A model generated the notes under the pieces. The model searched no databases. It worked only from the letters and a program-made list of their open reading frames with translations, and was not told the DNA's origin. DNA of 64,000 bases from Diorhabda sublineata (taxonomy: Eukaryota > Arthropoda > Insecta > Coleoptera > Chrysomelidae): positions 14,756,001 to 14,820,000 of the forward strand of contig NC_079482.1 of the NCBI RefSeq assembly GCF_026230105.1, written 5' to 3'. This document shows, piece after piece, positions 23,590-34,547 of this stretch. The first letter of the stretch is position 1. Each line of letters starts with the position of its first letter. The position numbers were made by a program, and so were the translations under genes.

Positions 23590-24785
23590 TTTAAAAACTA
23601 ATTTTAAAACAGAAGAGACCTAAAATCAAGAACATGTAGATGCATTAATATACGAATTTACCGGCATGGATTAAATAATGCCTACCTACTGTAACGTTGA
23701 ACTTACATATGGAACTGAAGCCAAACAGAATCTGTAAAATTTCGAAAATATCCTCCACAAACTTGCAGAACTGAAAAACCGAAGAATTTTTCTACTCAGA
23801 TTCAAAAAAGATAATTCATACCTACATTTCTAAATTTAAAATTATGCCATATAAAACTTACTGATACTCTCATACCAGATGAATTAAAATTTTTATCCCA
23901 ATTTTGCAAAAAATATTTCTAGTGACAGAGAATTACCTGCGACAAATAATATTGAATGTAACACCAATCATCTGAATAACGAAATTCAAAATGAAATAAG
24001 ATCTGATACTTGTGATATTATCATTAATTTCAAAAATAAATTGAAAAACAAAAGACAACAAAACAATATCAAACCTCAAAATATAACTAAAACCAAATAA
24101 TTCATAAGTAAAAATAATAATCTCAAAATTTTTAAAGCAGATAAATCTAATAAAACTGTTATCATGAAATCAGAAGATTGTTATAATGAAATGATGAAAT
24201 TATTAAACGATAAACAACTTACAAAAAAATTGAACAAGACCCTACAAACTCTTATCAAAAACAAAATAATGATCTAATCCGATCTTGGGAAAAACAACTT
24301 TTTATTTCGCCATCAGACGAAAAAATATTGAAAATTCACAATGCCTTACCCCCTAAAATATATGGTTTACCAAAACTCCACAAACCCGACATTCCCCTTC
24401 GACCAATTATTTCAAGTATTCAAACTCCTCCACTCCACTAAATCGAAATCTAAGACAACGAAAAACAAAAGAAATAATATTATATATCAAGTGCCTTGTA
24501 CTAATTGTGGCGCTGTCTACATATGGCAAACATCTCAGTATTTAGAAAATAGATTAAGAGGTCATCAATACGTTAAAAAAATAAAACTGCATCTATAGAT
24601 TTATAGATCAATATAAATAAGCAAATTGTCAGTGTTGATATCATATTTTGATGAACAGAAGAGATCTAAAATCAAGAACATTTAGATTCATTAATATATC
24701 AAAAGGTCTAAGAAATAAGACATAAGAAATTGAAGAATATATATAGGATGCTCCAAATGCTGGAAATATTTCAACTTTTATTAGA
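23587..24785 (+). mobile_element. Internally deleted Penelope-like retroelement
   Basis: Penelope-like elements encode a reverse transcriptase joined to a GIY-YIG endonuclease and often carry terminal direct repeats (pLTRs). Here a 44-bp block (ACAGAAGAGACCTAAAATCA and onward) at 23609-23652 recurs as a direct repeat at 24655-24698, enclosing the coding relic. Upstream lies (TA)n, and the downstream copy ends in a TA-rich tail. A related end fragment in opposite orientation occurs at 37.0-37.2 kb, sharing both the 44-bp block and GATATCATATTTTGAT. The whole insertion is flanked by copies of about 70 bp of the same sequence. Confidence 0.8.
23735..24597 (+). pseudogene. Penelope reverse transcriptase / GIY-YIG relic
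   Basis: The N-terminal part reads LKNRRIFLLRFKKDN (near 23772). The start of the reverse transcriptase reads KIFKADKSNKTVIM at about 24125, then DPTNSYQKQNNDL near 24240 and PPKIYGLPKLHKPDIPLRPI near 24350-24410, matching the conserved 'KADKGN-x-TV' and 'YGLPK-x-HK' blocks of the family. Immediately after 'ISSIQTPPLH' the frame jumps to NNIIYQVPCTNCGAVYIWQT (near 24474), the GIY-YIG endonuclease block, followed by YLENRLRGH, which carries its conserved Arg and His. The G of the YIG motif reads W. The catalytic YxDD core and thumb are missing, removed by one internal deletion. Stops and frameshifts are also present. Confidence 0.85.
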
Positions 24786-24786
24786 C

Positions 24787-24852
24787 AAATAAAATTTATA
24801 TGAAACATTAGCCTAATTGATTATTTTTATACTGAAGATTCTTCCAAAATTT
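24787..24852 (+). repeat. Direct repeat flanking the Penelope insertion (right)
   Basis: This is the same-orientation partner of 23457-23528, with small indels. It runs straight into the inverted pogo tail. Confidence 0.7.
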
Positions 24853-25085
24853 TTCTTACTTTCTGAATTCTATCTTTCTCAATTCATTGTTCCTTATTGA
24901 ATATACTGAGGCTCAAATTCTTGTATGTCTGTCCATGTTAAAAGAGAATCATTGAAACGAATGCTAGAAAAATCCATCACATCTGGTTTTATCAAGGAGG
25001 AAGACATGTGAAAACGTTTGTCAAGACCTCAACCTTTTCCAGTGAAACTATGTAGTTTATTATTTCCTCATTAGAAACAGCATCA
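24850..25085 (-). repeat. Right arm of inverted duplication (pogo tail)
   Basis: Read on the minus strand this reproduces the acidic C-terminal tail of the pogo-like transposase, including the codons for DIQEFEPQY and the ending near the stop, with scattered substitutions and a few frame-breaking changes. Confidence 0.85.
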
Positions 25086-26099
25086 TGCTATTCATCAAAG
25101 TTAAATAAGTATGTTTCCCGATAGAAAGTATTTCCATCTATAGGAGGTAATATCGCAGGTAAATACATCTGTTTTCATTCGAACAGGTATAATACAAATC
25201 TAGAATAGTATGTCTCGATACCTGCAGCTTAAGGTTCATTTCCTAGTTTTATATCTTCATCTCTTGTCTTTCCTTTGAATAGTAATAAACAGATCAGTTC
25301 TTCATAACACGGTTATTGTCAAAGTACCGCGCATTGATAATTAGGAATATAATCAAACAATACATCCACAAGTATCAGAAATATTTGCTCCGTGAACTCC
25401 CCATTAGTGAAAGGTCTGCCTTTTTATGTAAAATATTGAGCAAATTTACGACTACACTTCCCTTGACTAATTTTTTTAAAGGATGTTCCGTGGATAATAT
25501 TGCTTACTTTGTTGTAAACTAAGCAACTGCTCGTCGATTTGTCTCCGTTCTATCAGCATTACACTAACACCTTGATTCATGTCTTGTTTAAAATCTCGTT
25601 GAGCACTACATGTCAGGAATAGTATAAACGCTCTGCCAACTCAATATACAATGGCTCGATTACGATTAACTATCCTGAGACCGTTCAGTAACAACACCTA
25701 GTACAAACTTTAATATTGTACTTTGATTTTGGAACTTATTTAACGATTAGTTCATACTCAATTCAATAAACTTTTGCTGTACAAACACTTATATAATGAG
25801 GAATCGCCCTCCTATAAATCTCCCGTATAACCCTTAAAAGCAGAAAATCACCTAGTCGCGTATTCTCTTTTCTATAAACGTCTCGTGGGAGATACATCGC
25901 TTTAGATTAGATTATACCAAATTTACAATGAATATCCTCAAAATCGGATATTTATTCATTACTTTTTTGATATATTATACACACAATTTGAAAAAGTGAT
26001 GCGAACCATTTGAACTGTTGGACGTGCCATATCTACGTATGCGTACCATAGGTCCCCGTTTGAAGGTCTAATGAAATAATTATTGGTGAGCGTTCTTGT
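25086..26099. other. No recognised gene
   Basis: AT-rich. A 68-codon frame at 25316-25522 (+) has no recognised features. Nothing else is seen up to the piggyBac boundary. Confidence 0.4.
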
Positions 26100-26103
26100 T
26101 TAT

Positions 26104-27188
26104 CCTTCCATTAGGCGCGCGGGTATTTCTAACGTATTTGGTCGCGTTGTATCTAGCAGATACATATATCAAATAAATTTTTTTCTGTTATTATTATTTT
26201 TAATATATTAATACAGCAAATTTTGTATGAATACTTCTCCGCTTTTAATTTAACATTTTTTCAAGTAAAAAAAAATAATTATTTTATATGTAAAATGTGT
26301 AAAATTTTAATTAGATAATCGACAGAACTAGCTTTCAAGTTATATTATTTATTCAAAATATTTCACAAACTTATAAAATTAATCGGAGTAATCATCCTTT
26401 TCAATTTCTTTATTATAACATTTATTACAAATCATATTTGTATGAAGTTTTATACATTAATGAATTCCACATTTTTTACAACAATATGTAGACACTGACG
26501 TTTTTTTATTTTCTACATAGCATGGTTCGCATCGCTTTCTTTTACTTGGTCCAGGTGTTGCCTCTTGAACTTCTTGTTGTGCTTCCAAGGTTGCTTTGAT
26601 TTGTCGTGGAAGACTTTTTATTTGGGCGTCGTTTTCATCGTCATCGCTTTTTTCAAATTCATGATCAGTTCGTAATCAACTGATCTTGTCTCGACTTGGT
26701 CTTCTGTTTCAGATTCATCAGAGTCATCCACATCTTCTTGTAAATTTTCGTCCTCGGAAAAAGCGAGACTAGTAAGTTCTTCAATATCTTCTGATTTTGA
26801 AAAGTCGTAAATTTTTGTACTCATGTTTTAATTTGACACTCGCAAAAGCACTTTTAGAGTACAAATAAACACTAAAAAACAATAAAATTTACGTTTGAAT
26901 AATTATAAAACGTCGAAATGAACGATAACTTATCTCAACTAAATCTGAAGATAAACTGACGCTTTTGGTCGCGCTGTATCTAGCTGGTACAAATCCGGCG
27001 GTCGCACGGGTTTAGGTTGGCCAGGGATGGTAAAAGTGAAATCAGCCGATTGTACTTCTAGGAAAGGCTTCGAGATACATCTACCGAGAACTACTGCAAA
27101 TCTCCATTTTCTAGAGCTATTACATAAATAAATATTTAGCAAAAAGTTAGCCATGTATCTCGTAGATACACGCGCGACTAATGGAAGG
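26104..27188 (-). mobile_element. piggyBac-type element, internally deleted, both ends visible
   Basis: The ends are inverted: CCTTCCATTAGGCGCGCG on the left and, in reverse complement, CCTTCCATTAGTCGCGCG on the right. The right end abuts TTAA and the left end TTAT, one base away from the TTAA that piggyBac elements duplicate. Both start with CC, as is usual for the family. Inside, the motif GGTCGCGYTGTATCTAGC occurs near each end, and palindromic GTATCT-N(3)-AGATAC strings recur (26147, 27153), likely transposase-binding sites. The 1085-bp element keeps only the two ends of its transposase gene. Confidence 0.85.
26400..26824 (-). pseudogene. piggyBac transposase remnant: acidic N-terminus joined to Cys-rich C-terminus
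   Basis: From an ATG at 26824 (MSTKIYDFSKSEDIEELTSL) the first 50 residues are acidic, as in piggyBac N-termini. The frame ends at a stop near 26618 after a short out-of-frame tail. In a neighbouring frame the sequence goes on through DENDAQIKSLPRQIKATLEA into PGPSKRKRCEPCY, then TSVSTYCCKKCGIH, a stop, and NMICNKCYNKE. The spacing of Cys and His residues is that of the C-terminal zinc-binding domain, which in intact proteins recognises the terminal repeats. The whole catalytic DDD core, normally about 400 residues, is absent. At best the locus could make a DNA-binding fragment, but the frameshift and stop argue against even that. Confidence 0.8.
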
Positions 27189-27192
27189 TTAA

Positions 27193-29284
27193 GACTTTGT
27201 ATAATCAATTCGGGTAACATTTTATTTCAAAGAAGAATAACTAAGTCAGCTGAATAATTCCAAAGTTTAGTTTGAATTGCTGTATCTCGAATTTTCTGGC
27301 CTGAGTACTAGACCACTATTTTTAGAATATACTTCACAGTTAATATGTGTTCTTCCGTTCTTAATATCGTTCGAATTTTTTGTTTCTCTTATCCAAATGA
27401 TATTTTAGGACCTATACAAAAAATTTCCATTTATTGTCTAAGCTTCCATTACCAAAGTGGATTTATGTGTTTAGCTGACATTATATCGATAAATTTTTGT
27501 AAACTCATAGAGGTCTGGAATGTACATGATTAATAAGTATCGATATAATTCGATAATTTCATATATAGTAAGAAAACGAGGAGGAAAATGACAAATTGTC
27601 AGGAACAAATGCGAAGTATGAGTGCGAAGTATATAAAATGTTTCCTCTCATCACACAAACTCACTTTTTTACAACTAAATTCAATCTGATATTAGATGAG
27701 CACATCGTTTTGTTACATTGTACAATATTGTGAAAAGCCGACATTATAAAAAACACGTATCGTTATTCAATATGTTGATAGAAATATGACATAAGCAATT
27801 TCTTATCCCAATATCAAAATATGAGTATGGTTCTAATAAAGATTAAAGAGTCACACATACCGACAATGTTTCATTCACAAATACTAATTAAATCACCTAT
27901 GAAGTTCTATAAAGTTATTCGAAACTCTCAAATCACCACCGACTGTACGGATGTTTCCATAGTCCCTTTGAAATAGGTTTTGGCTCACCACAATGTTCAC
28001 ACACTTAGTGCTGAGATCAACTTGTCAGCGGCAGCGCCAAAACTGATGTTGGACTAACTAGTTTTAATTGTTTCAGACTCCTTTGTGTATTGGTAGGATT
28101 GTTGTTAGTTCACTTAATCTAGGATTGACTGTATGTTTCAAGTTTTATTGAGAAGTTGAGGATGTAGTTGTGAGAGCAATTTGAAAAAGATTGAATGAAA
28201 TCATATTGATTTTCTGTATGTTGAGATATGAATTATATTTATAGAGTACTAGTCCAAAATGACGCACATGGCTCAGTAAGCTACAATATACAGCTTGACA
28301 AACCTAGCAAAAAACTCAAGATTTTGATGTGTAGTAGAAAAGCCAGACGCATTACAAAGTGAATGCTCATTTTGATATTGACTTCGTTGACTTAGTATAT
28401 AGTCTCATAATATTTTATATTGTATATTATCCAAAAGATTGAACAGGTCAAAGTCACAAAATTATAAACAATGTATTAAAATTTTTTAAACACAATACAG
28501 AAGCTGGTACTTCCATAATAAATCTTTCCAAGGTATGTTCAATTTTCTACTTCTCAATATTTCGATATACAACATATAATTTTCAATCAATCTGCTACTG
28601 ATATAAGTTGTAACGAAGTTAGTATTTTTCCGAAATAAAAAAAAGCAATGATATTAGGATTTTTAAATGTAAATTTGTATTGCTGTTATATTTCAACTTA
28701 AAAATGTTATTCTTTTTCGAGTAGAGCCTTAGAGCTTTGACCTTCTGAGAATTTTTTTTACATCCCGCTTAACCTCGTTTATTGCACGCAACCAAATTTG
28801 TTTTGCCGCACCAAGAAACCGCTTATGCCACACCTGGTAGTTACTAGGAAGTTCCCGAGGTCTTAACTCTTTTGATATCGCTGCTTTTATCGGTTAGTTT
28901 ATTTACAATGATATATATTTATGAATAGTCATTGAGTTTGTAATCGAGAGAATTGTGTTCTATTGTTGTTTCAATTTGTTCGACGAATTTGTACCTAAAA
29001 AACTTCGTTAACATCAGCATCAAATACCCAGGGTACCAATCCAGGAGAGTAAATAAAATAAGTTCAACTGGCTTCAGCATACTCTTCAACACTTTAGTGA
29101 CTAGAGTATTTCATTTTTTTTTCACTGACGCAGCCAGGCGCAAGTTGAGCATACCAAAATAAAAATACTGACACACGAGGCAATCAGATAACCCGATACC
29201 TGAACTTTGGCCATAAACCGAAAGAGCGTTACGAGTCCTCGAACAATGAAGGAAATTGAAATAGGCAAATGAGTTGATAGTGAG
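27193..29284. other. No recognised gene
   Basis: AT-rich. Short frames at 27345-27533 (+) and 28953-29162 (+) are unrecognised. The latter might be the N-terminal side of the hAT relic that follows, but no BED-type zinc finger could be read. Confidence 0.4.
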
Positions 29285-29885
29285 GGATCCTAAACTTTAT
29301 TCAATTAAGATTTGCAAAAGTCTTCTAGAAGTAGCTGAAGATAATTCCTTTCACATTGATGCAAGACATAGTGAGTTCCCTCTTAACGTACAAAATTCTC
29401 AATTTTTGTGGGAAATTCTTATTTGGCATGACGTTTAATTTCATATAAATATTGTCAGCAGAAAAATGCAAAGTGCTACAATTAATATTAAAGTATGCCA
29501 AACTTACCTAAAAGATTTAGTTGATCACTTCCAGCAATATGGATCATTTCAAGAAATTCTTGTATAAGCGAGAGAAGTAGCATCCTCTGTCGAAACTGAA
29601 GAAGACTTTTCACCGTTACCAATGGTCATGAGGAAATTTAAACCAAAACTATTTGAATATGAACACCGAGATGAGACCTCTCATGTTCCAAAAACCGTCT
29701 TTAAAATTAGTTTTCTCTTAAAAATTATAGATCAAACTTTAAGGTCCATAAGAAACCGATTTGACTTATCAAATCGGCGATCTTTTTCTAAGTTATAAAT
29801 TTAAAAAAATATATTTAAGGTCAACAAAGCTTCAAGAAAGATTGTCTGGGCTAGCAATATTAGCTATTGAACAAAAAAATTTTTA
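29285..29885 (+). pseudogene. hAT-like (ZMYM-type) transposase, C-terminal relic
   Basis: This resembles the C-terminal half of a hAT transposase of the kind also seen in ZMYM1-like proteins. In one long frame interrupted by stops it reads EDNSFHIDARHSEF, FLWEILIWHDV, INIVSRKMQSATINIK, YLKDLVDHFQQYGSFQEILV, then near 29690-29760 VFKISFLLKIIDQTLRSI followed by RNRFDL. After a gap it ends LQERLSGLAILAIEQ (about 29832-29876), the signature of the hAT dimerisation domain. About 100 residues that usually lie between RFDL and LQERLS are missing, so an internal deletion is likely. The catalytic Asp region upstream is not recognisable. Confidence 0.75.
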
Positions 29886-31519
29886 TGTTATAAATTTTAG
29901 GGATGTACAGTACCGACAGTAGCGAGAGTATTGTAGTAGCAAACACTACTACAACAGTTATTTTATAAATTTTCTATTGTACCTAGATATCATTTTTGAT
30001 TTTATAACGAAGTTACCTAGGTATTTGATATTAGAAGTATCTGCATATTTTTTTAAATATTACTAACTTATTTTTATCATAAAAGAATTACCAATATTAT
30101 TTTGATTCAAATTTGATCCTTATTTTTTATTAGTGGAATCGATTCTACTCATGATTCTGAACAAACTAATTTCAGTTATTGCGCTTTCTTATTAACACGT
30201 TGTATATGTAGACATGAGGCAATATTTCTGCTATTTGTTCCTACAAAAATGTGATTTTTAGTTTTGGTTTGTTTTCTAGTATTTATGAACAACGTGTCTG
30301 TACCCCATTAGTTAAGTAAATGCCTCAAAATGAGTGTGAGGAAGAATTTATTATTTTTAATATTGCATATATTTTAGTCTATAAATAGATATGACTTTGA
30401 AAACTCAGTTCTTTGCTTTATTCCAAACACATACCTGCCATAAAAGAAGAGAATTCAAAGTGCCTTAATCCACCACCAAAATCCTTTTTTGCACACAAGA
30501 GCCTGTAGCCCTTACGGGGGCTACAATTAAAAAAGGAATTGGAAAAAATTGCCAGATGCTTGATGAACAAGATAGTGCTTTAAATGAATTTTCATGTTAC
30601 GGATTCGAGAGAAAGAGATAAGCATTATATTGCTTTCACAATTTGGCTTCATAAATATAATACATTTAATATCTTACATACTAGATTGAATTATGCCAGT
30701 CTATTGATTCTATGGTAGATTGTGGAATTCTGCCTTTCGAGCAGAAATTCCTTTGTCAATCTCTGAAACTTAAACTTAAATGTATTTGCCATTTTTAAAT
30801 CTGAATTTTTCACCAGATGAGAAGTGGACATTGATAAGTGAATGTCCAAATTCTTCTAGTAGGGTAGCTTTGATTGGGTCTCTAAGTTTAGTTGTGAAAG
30901 TGTGTGCGAACCAAACTAACGGATTTTGAAATAAAAAGACATAGAGAGTTGAATTTCTTAAAATTGAATTCGAAATACGTACTGAGTAATAGCTGGACTG
31001 CGAATATCAATACAAAACAAACATAAGCAAAGGGTTCGAAAATCAAAGGAATATAACTCAACTGATTCTTTTTTCATATCATCGTCTTTATTTTTCTGTT
31101 TGCATTTCTCATAGATACATACTGAAACCACTTTCAAAAGAAATTGAGTTTCAGCCTTCTTACGTGATTCGTCATGAATCGTATATATACTTCATATCTA
31201 AGTGGATTGCAATAATTTGAAATAAACTCATATAATCAATCTGTTGGTTACCTTAAGCTAACCACAAGGCGCTAGCCGTACTCTAGAAGGTGTGCAGCTT
31301 TTGTTCTATTCCACTTTCAATGATGATTCCATTTGCTATTTTCCATGAGAATGTTTATTTTTGGGTGAAAAAAAAATCATACTTTTTACATAATGTATCA
31401 CGAACTGCTTTCACAAATACCTTCCATGGCATTCAAATAATCTTATATTATTTTAGAATATTTCAAAACCACGAATACTGAACATTTTTCATTCGATTTA
31501 ATAGTGTTTGATTTTTATA
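29886..31519. other. No recognised gene
   Basis: AT-rich. A compact perfect hairpin (8-bp stem TGTAGCCC/GGGCTACA, 6-base loop) lies at 30504-30525. Otherwise nothing is seen. Confidence 0.4.
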
Positions 31520-32013
31520 TTTTGCGCTTCTTACACAAACCTCTTAGCCGCTTTTTATTGGGCAATGCATTTGAAGATGTAGCAGTTTCTTCAATGTCTT
31601 CAACGGGCTCTTTTCTGATAACGAAAGCATAGAAAAGCTTTTACATCAATAGAAAGGTTTTTTCTATTTGACAACTGTTCATCAAGTTTTGAGCCAGATT
31701 TTTGAAAAAAATATTTCTTGGAACAGGAGCATCTGCTGGTAATCCTGAAGTCTGCATGTTGATCCCAGCTGAATTCATTTTATGATAAAAAATTTACAGC
31801 AGCCATCCACTTGTTTCTGTTTTCGACAAGTAACTCGAGCATAATTTGTCGACCCAGTATCAATTCCTTTTTTGGTTGTACTGTAATCCATAATAATTTC
31901 TGGCTTCTTGTTCTCTTTACATTGAACGACTGAGATTCACTTTTAACCTTTTGTTTAGAGAATGATGAGCAGGTAGAATAACTTAAACATAAAAAGTCCG
32001 AGGAAATATCCAA
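31520..32013 (-). pseudogene. piggyBac-like transposase, C-terminal relic
   Basis: On the minus strand, KKPEIIMDYSTTKKG (about 31907-31863) is the conserved 'KPEII-x-x-YN-x-x-K-x-G(V)D' block that precedes the third catalytic region of piggyBac transposases. After frameshifts it continues with NSAGINMQTSGLPAD-like and FFKNLAQNLMNS pieces near 31770-31690, then NKKRLRGLCKKRK near 31555-31520, the basic start of the Cys-rich tail. The upstream catalytic core is not visible. The copy differs in sequence from the ones at 0.7-2.0 kb and 26.1 kb. Confidence 0.65.
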
Positions 32014-34289
32014 TCTCTATTAATAACGAAAACAGCTGTCTGTCGCGCATGTCGAAATGTTAATTGATCCTTTACAAATCGCGCTTAAGCTGATGATAAA
32101 ATCCTTTGGTCGTTGTCAGAACTATTCACTTTAATTTCGCGGAGAGTGAACGTTACTTCTATTTCAATACTTGATATCAAGTTTGTTTAGAATGATGGTA
32201 TCGATTAAAATTTCGCACACAGGCAAATTGAGAACGTTACATCAGAATTACGGTAGATTGACTTGATCAAAAACACGTGCCAGTGCTTGCAAGATTTAGC
32301 GAGATATTGAGAAGATTTGTAGATCGGAAATTTGTATGAATTGTGGATTAAACCAAATGAACATTGTTGATCCACTTAGGTAAACTTAACCGCTAAAATG
32401 CCTCGTCGACTGATATCAAAATGTCGCACAATAACACAAAGTGAGAATATTTTGTATAAAATACAAATTAATGTGCTTTGGTTAAGTCATAATAAGGCAT
32501 AATTGATAATTTGCGCCGAATTGGGGTAGAATCTTGATGATACAGTGGATTTATGAGAATAATATATAATTTTCCCGTGAATTTTGGATACAGTATTTCT
32601 CACAGAAGGATCTAAATATGTATATGACTATACTTTAACCTGTCATCCAAATCACATTTATTTCAAAATTGAATATTCTAGTAATGTACTGATTTATGGG
32701 ACCGTTCCGTTTTGAACGCTCTGGATTTAGTATATTACATAACGAGCGCGGAAAGAAAGTGGGAATGTTCACGCACGTGGTTGCAAGTCGAATTAACAAT
32801 CTATTTTATATTATTCACATATCAACTATTCTTTTTATTTGTGATCGTTACCAAAATTTATTGTAACATCATTGCTATAACAATTTGTGGAATAAAAAGG
32901 AGTGTTTGGAAATTCATAGTTTGTATCATTTCGTTTCTGATTGCAGAATATCTGGTTTATTCTATAATGCTCCTGATTTCACTGAAGACCTAGAACACGT
33001 CTCTAATGGTTCGTTCACTTCAAAATTTGATTTGCAATTTCCATTTTGTTTGATAATGATTCATATATATACCATCTGTAGTCTGTAGTCGATTCCTAGC
33101 CCTCATGTCTCTTGAAGTTTGTAATATCGCTATCTAGATCCACCAGTTCTATTGCGAATGACCTTTGGAAACAATGCCCCGTATATAACTCTGGATTTTG
33201 TAAATGCAGGTATCTAACAGTTACTCTCGGTACATTACTATATTGGTTAATACCTATTGACTGTCTTTAACATTTTTCATAATGATAATTGAGAGGCTGT
33301 GATGGCCTAATACCACGATATTTTTTAAAAATTTCATCAAATTATAGTGAAAAATCGTTGTTTTGGTGTCCAGCATTTCAATAAGAACTTCATATCCCTG
33401 GTCTTACTTATGGTATGCACCAGCAATTCTGAGAACTAGCTCCACTTTTGTAAATAAATATTCAGAAACAGTAGGTTCAGTTGTAAAATGCTTCAATTTT
33501 TTTTTTTTGGTAACCACGCTTCGGTAGTGCCTTAAGTTCCAAATATTTTGTAATATGCACATCATGATAAATAGTAAGAGTGCTTTTCGAACTTTATTTG
33601 GTTTTCTTAGAAAGTTCTCCTTCATAAACCATTGAGACATGTTCGGCAAATGAGAATATATTTCTTTTTCGTACCTTCAATTCGTGAACTGATTATAGAA
33701 GACTTTTGAATCTCTCTGGGTATAAGATTGAAATTAGTATTATTAGCTTCTTCTGTGATATTTCGCAGCATCCATTCTACCAATGATTCAGCGCTATCAG
33801 CGATCTTCATGTTTCATTTAAATGGAGCCTTCATCTAATTACGGAATAATAATAATTTGAATTTGCAAAACAATACAAACGGTGATAATTATCATTAAAT
33901 ATGTTTGACAAATGAATTATTTGAAGTTTCTATTGCGACATGGGAAACCGAAATTACGCGTAATTTTTCAGAAACTCTTACAGCCCTTAAGTCAATCGCT
34001 TCTACAATGCCATGCGTTATATTCCTAACATACGTTTGCGTTAGGAATCAACGCCGTACGTGAGACTATCAATTTACTGTTCGCAGAGACGTATGCAACT
34101 CTCTTATTCATTCATAATTTAACTATCAAACAATGGAAAGAAACAGCACAGCGCTATACAAATTATGGTAACTCGTTGAAGTAGAAATACAAACTTTATT
34201 ATTCATTCAAATATCCATCTTCATATCAAAAACTGATCAACAATCTGTTTCATGATTGTTTTTCTTCATATCCATTCATATTTTTTTTC
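32014..34289. other. No recognised gene; one hydrophobic frame and a strong hairpin
   Basis: The frame at 32712-32993 (+, 93 codons, no ATG at its start) could form about three membrane segments and ends near a splice-acceptor-like CTGATTGCAG at 32945. I do not recognise it; chemoreceptor-type exon debris is one guess. Minus-strand frames at 33404-33649 and 33622-33810 are unrecognised. A 41-bp imperfect palindrome sits at 34014-34054. Confidence 0.35.
34014..34054. repeat. Imperfect palindrome / hairpin
   Basis: The arms GCGTT-AT-ATTCCTAAC and GTTAGGAAT-C-AACGC pair over 14 bases with one small internal mismatch, around a 10-base loop. It could be a transposon end pair or a chance structure. 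Confidence 0.6.
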
Positions 34290-34295
34290 TCGCAG

Positions 34296-34544
34296 CATTC
34301 GTTCGACTTCATCAAGAACTCGGATATATGCAGTCGGGAACGGGGACTGCGACACTTCCACCTCGTCGACATGCATTCAGGAACAGCTGAGGTGTAGTCA
34401 AGCCAAACGGATCTGGCTATTTGGGCAATTGTGTGTCGGTTGAACCATAATACTTTACATGTTGATGTTTTCCAGAAAATCAACCTCAGTGAATTTGATA
34501 AGAACATGAAACTGTTGTACATAAAATGGAATTTACTCTTTAGA
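34296..34544 (+). pseudogene. Unidentified exon-like open frame with one internal stop
   Basis: A long polypyrimidine run ending CTCGCAG at 34295 looks like a good splice acceptor. From the next base one frame is open for 83 codons apart from a single TAG at 34395. It reads HSFDFIKNSDICSRERGLRH, then HLVDMHSGTAEV, stop, SSQTDLAIWAIVCRLNHN, then VFQKINLSEFDKNMKLL before TGA. The GC content is higher than its surroundings. I do not recognise the protein. The opposite strand also carries an open frame of 90 codons over the same bases (34250-34522), so the coding strand is uncertain. It could be a decayed host exon or a GC-rich transposon piece. Confidence 0.25.
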
Positions 34545-34547
34545 TGA

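Noticed and set aside
30504..30525. Hairpin TGTAGCCC/GGGCTACA as a transcription terminator
   Set aside because: Rho-independent terminators do not apply in an animal nuclear genome, and no gene ends here.
32712..32993. Insect chemoreceptor exon
   Set aside because: Hydrophobic segments and a possible splice acceptor are suggestive, but the frame has no ATG, no family signature and lies in AT-rich sequence.
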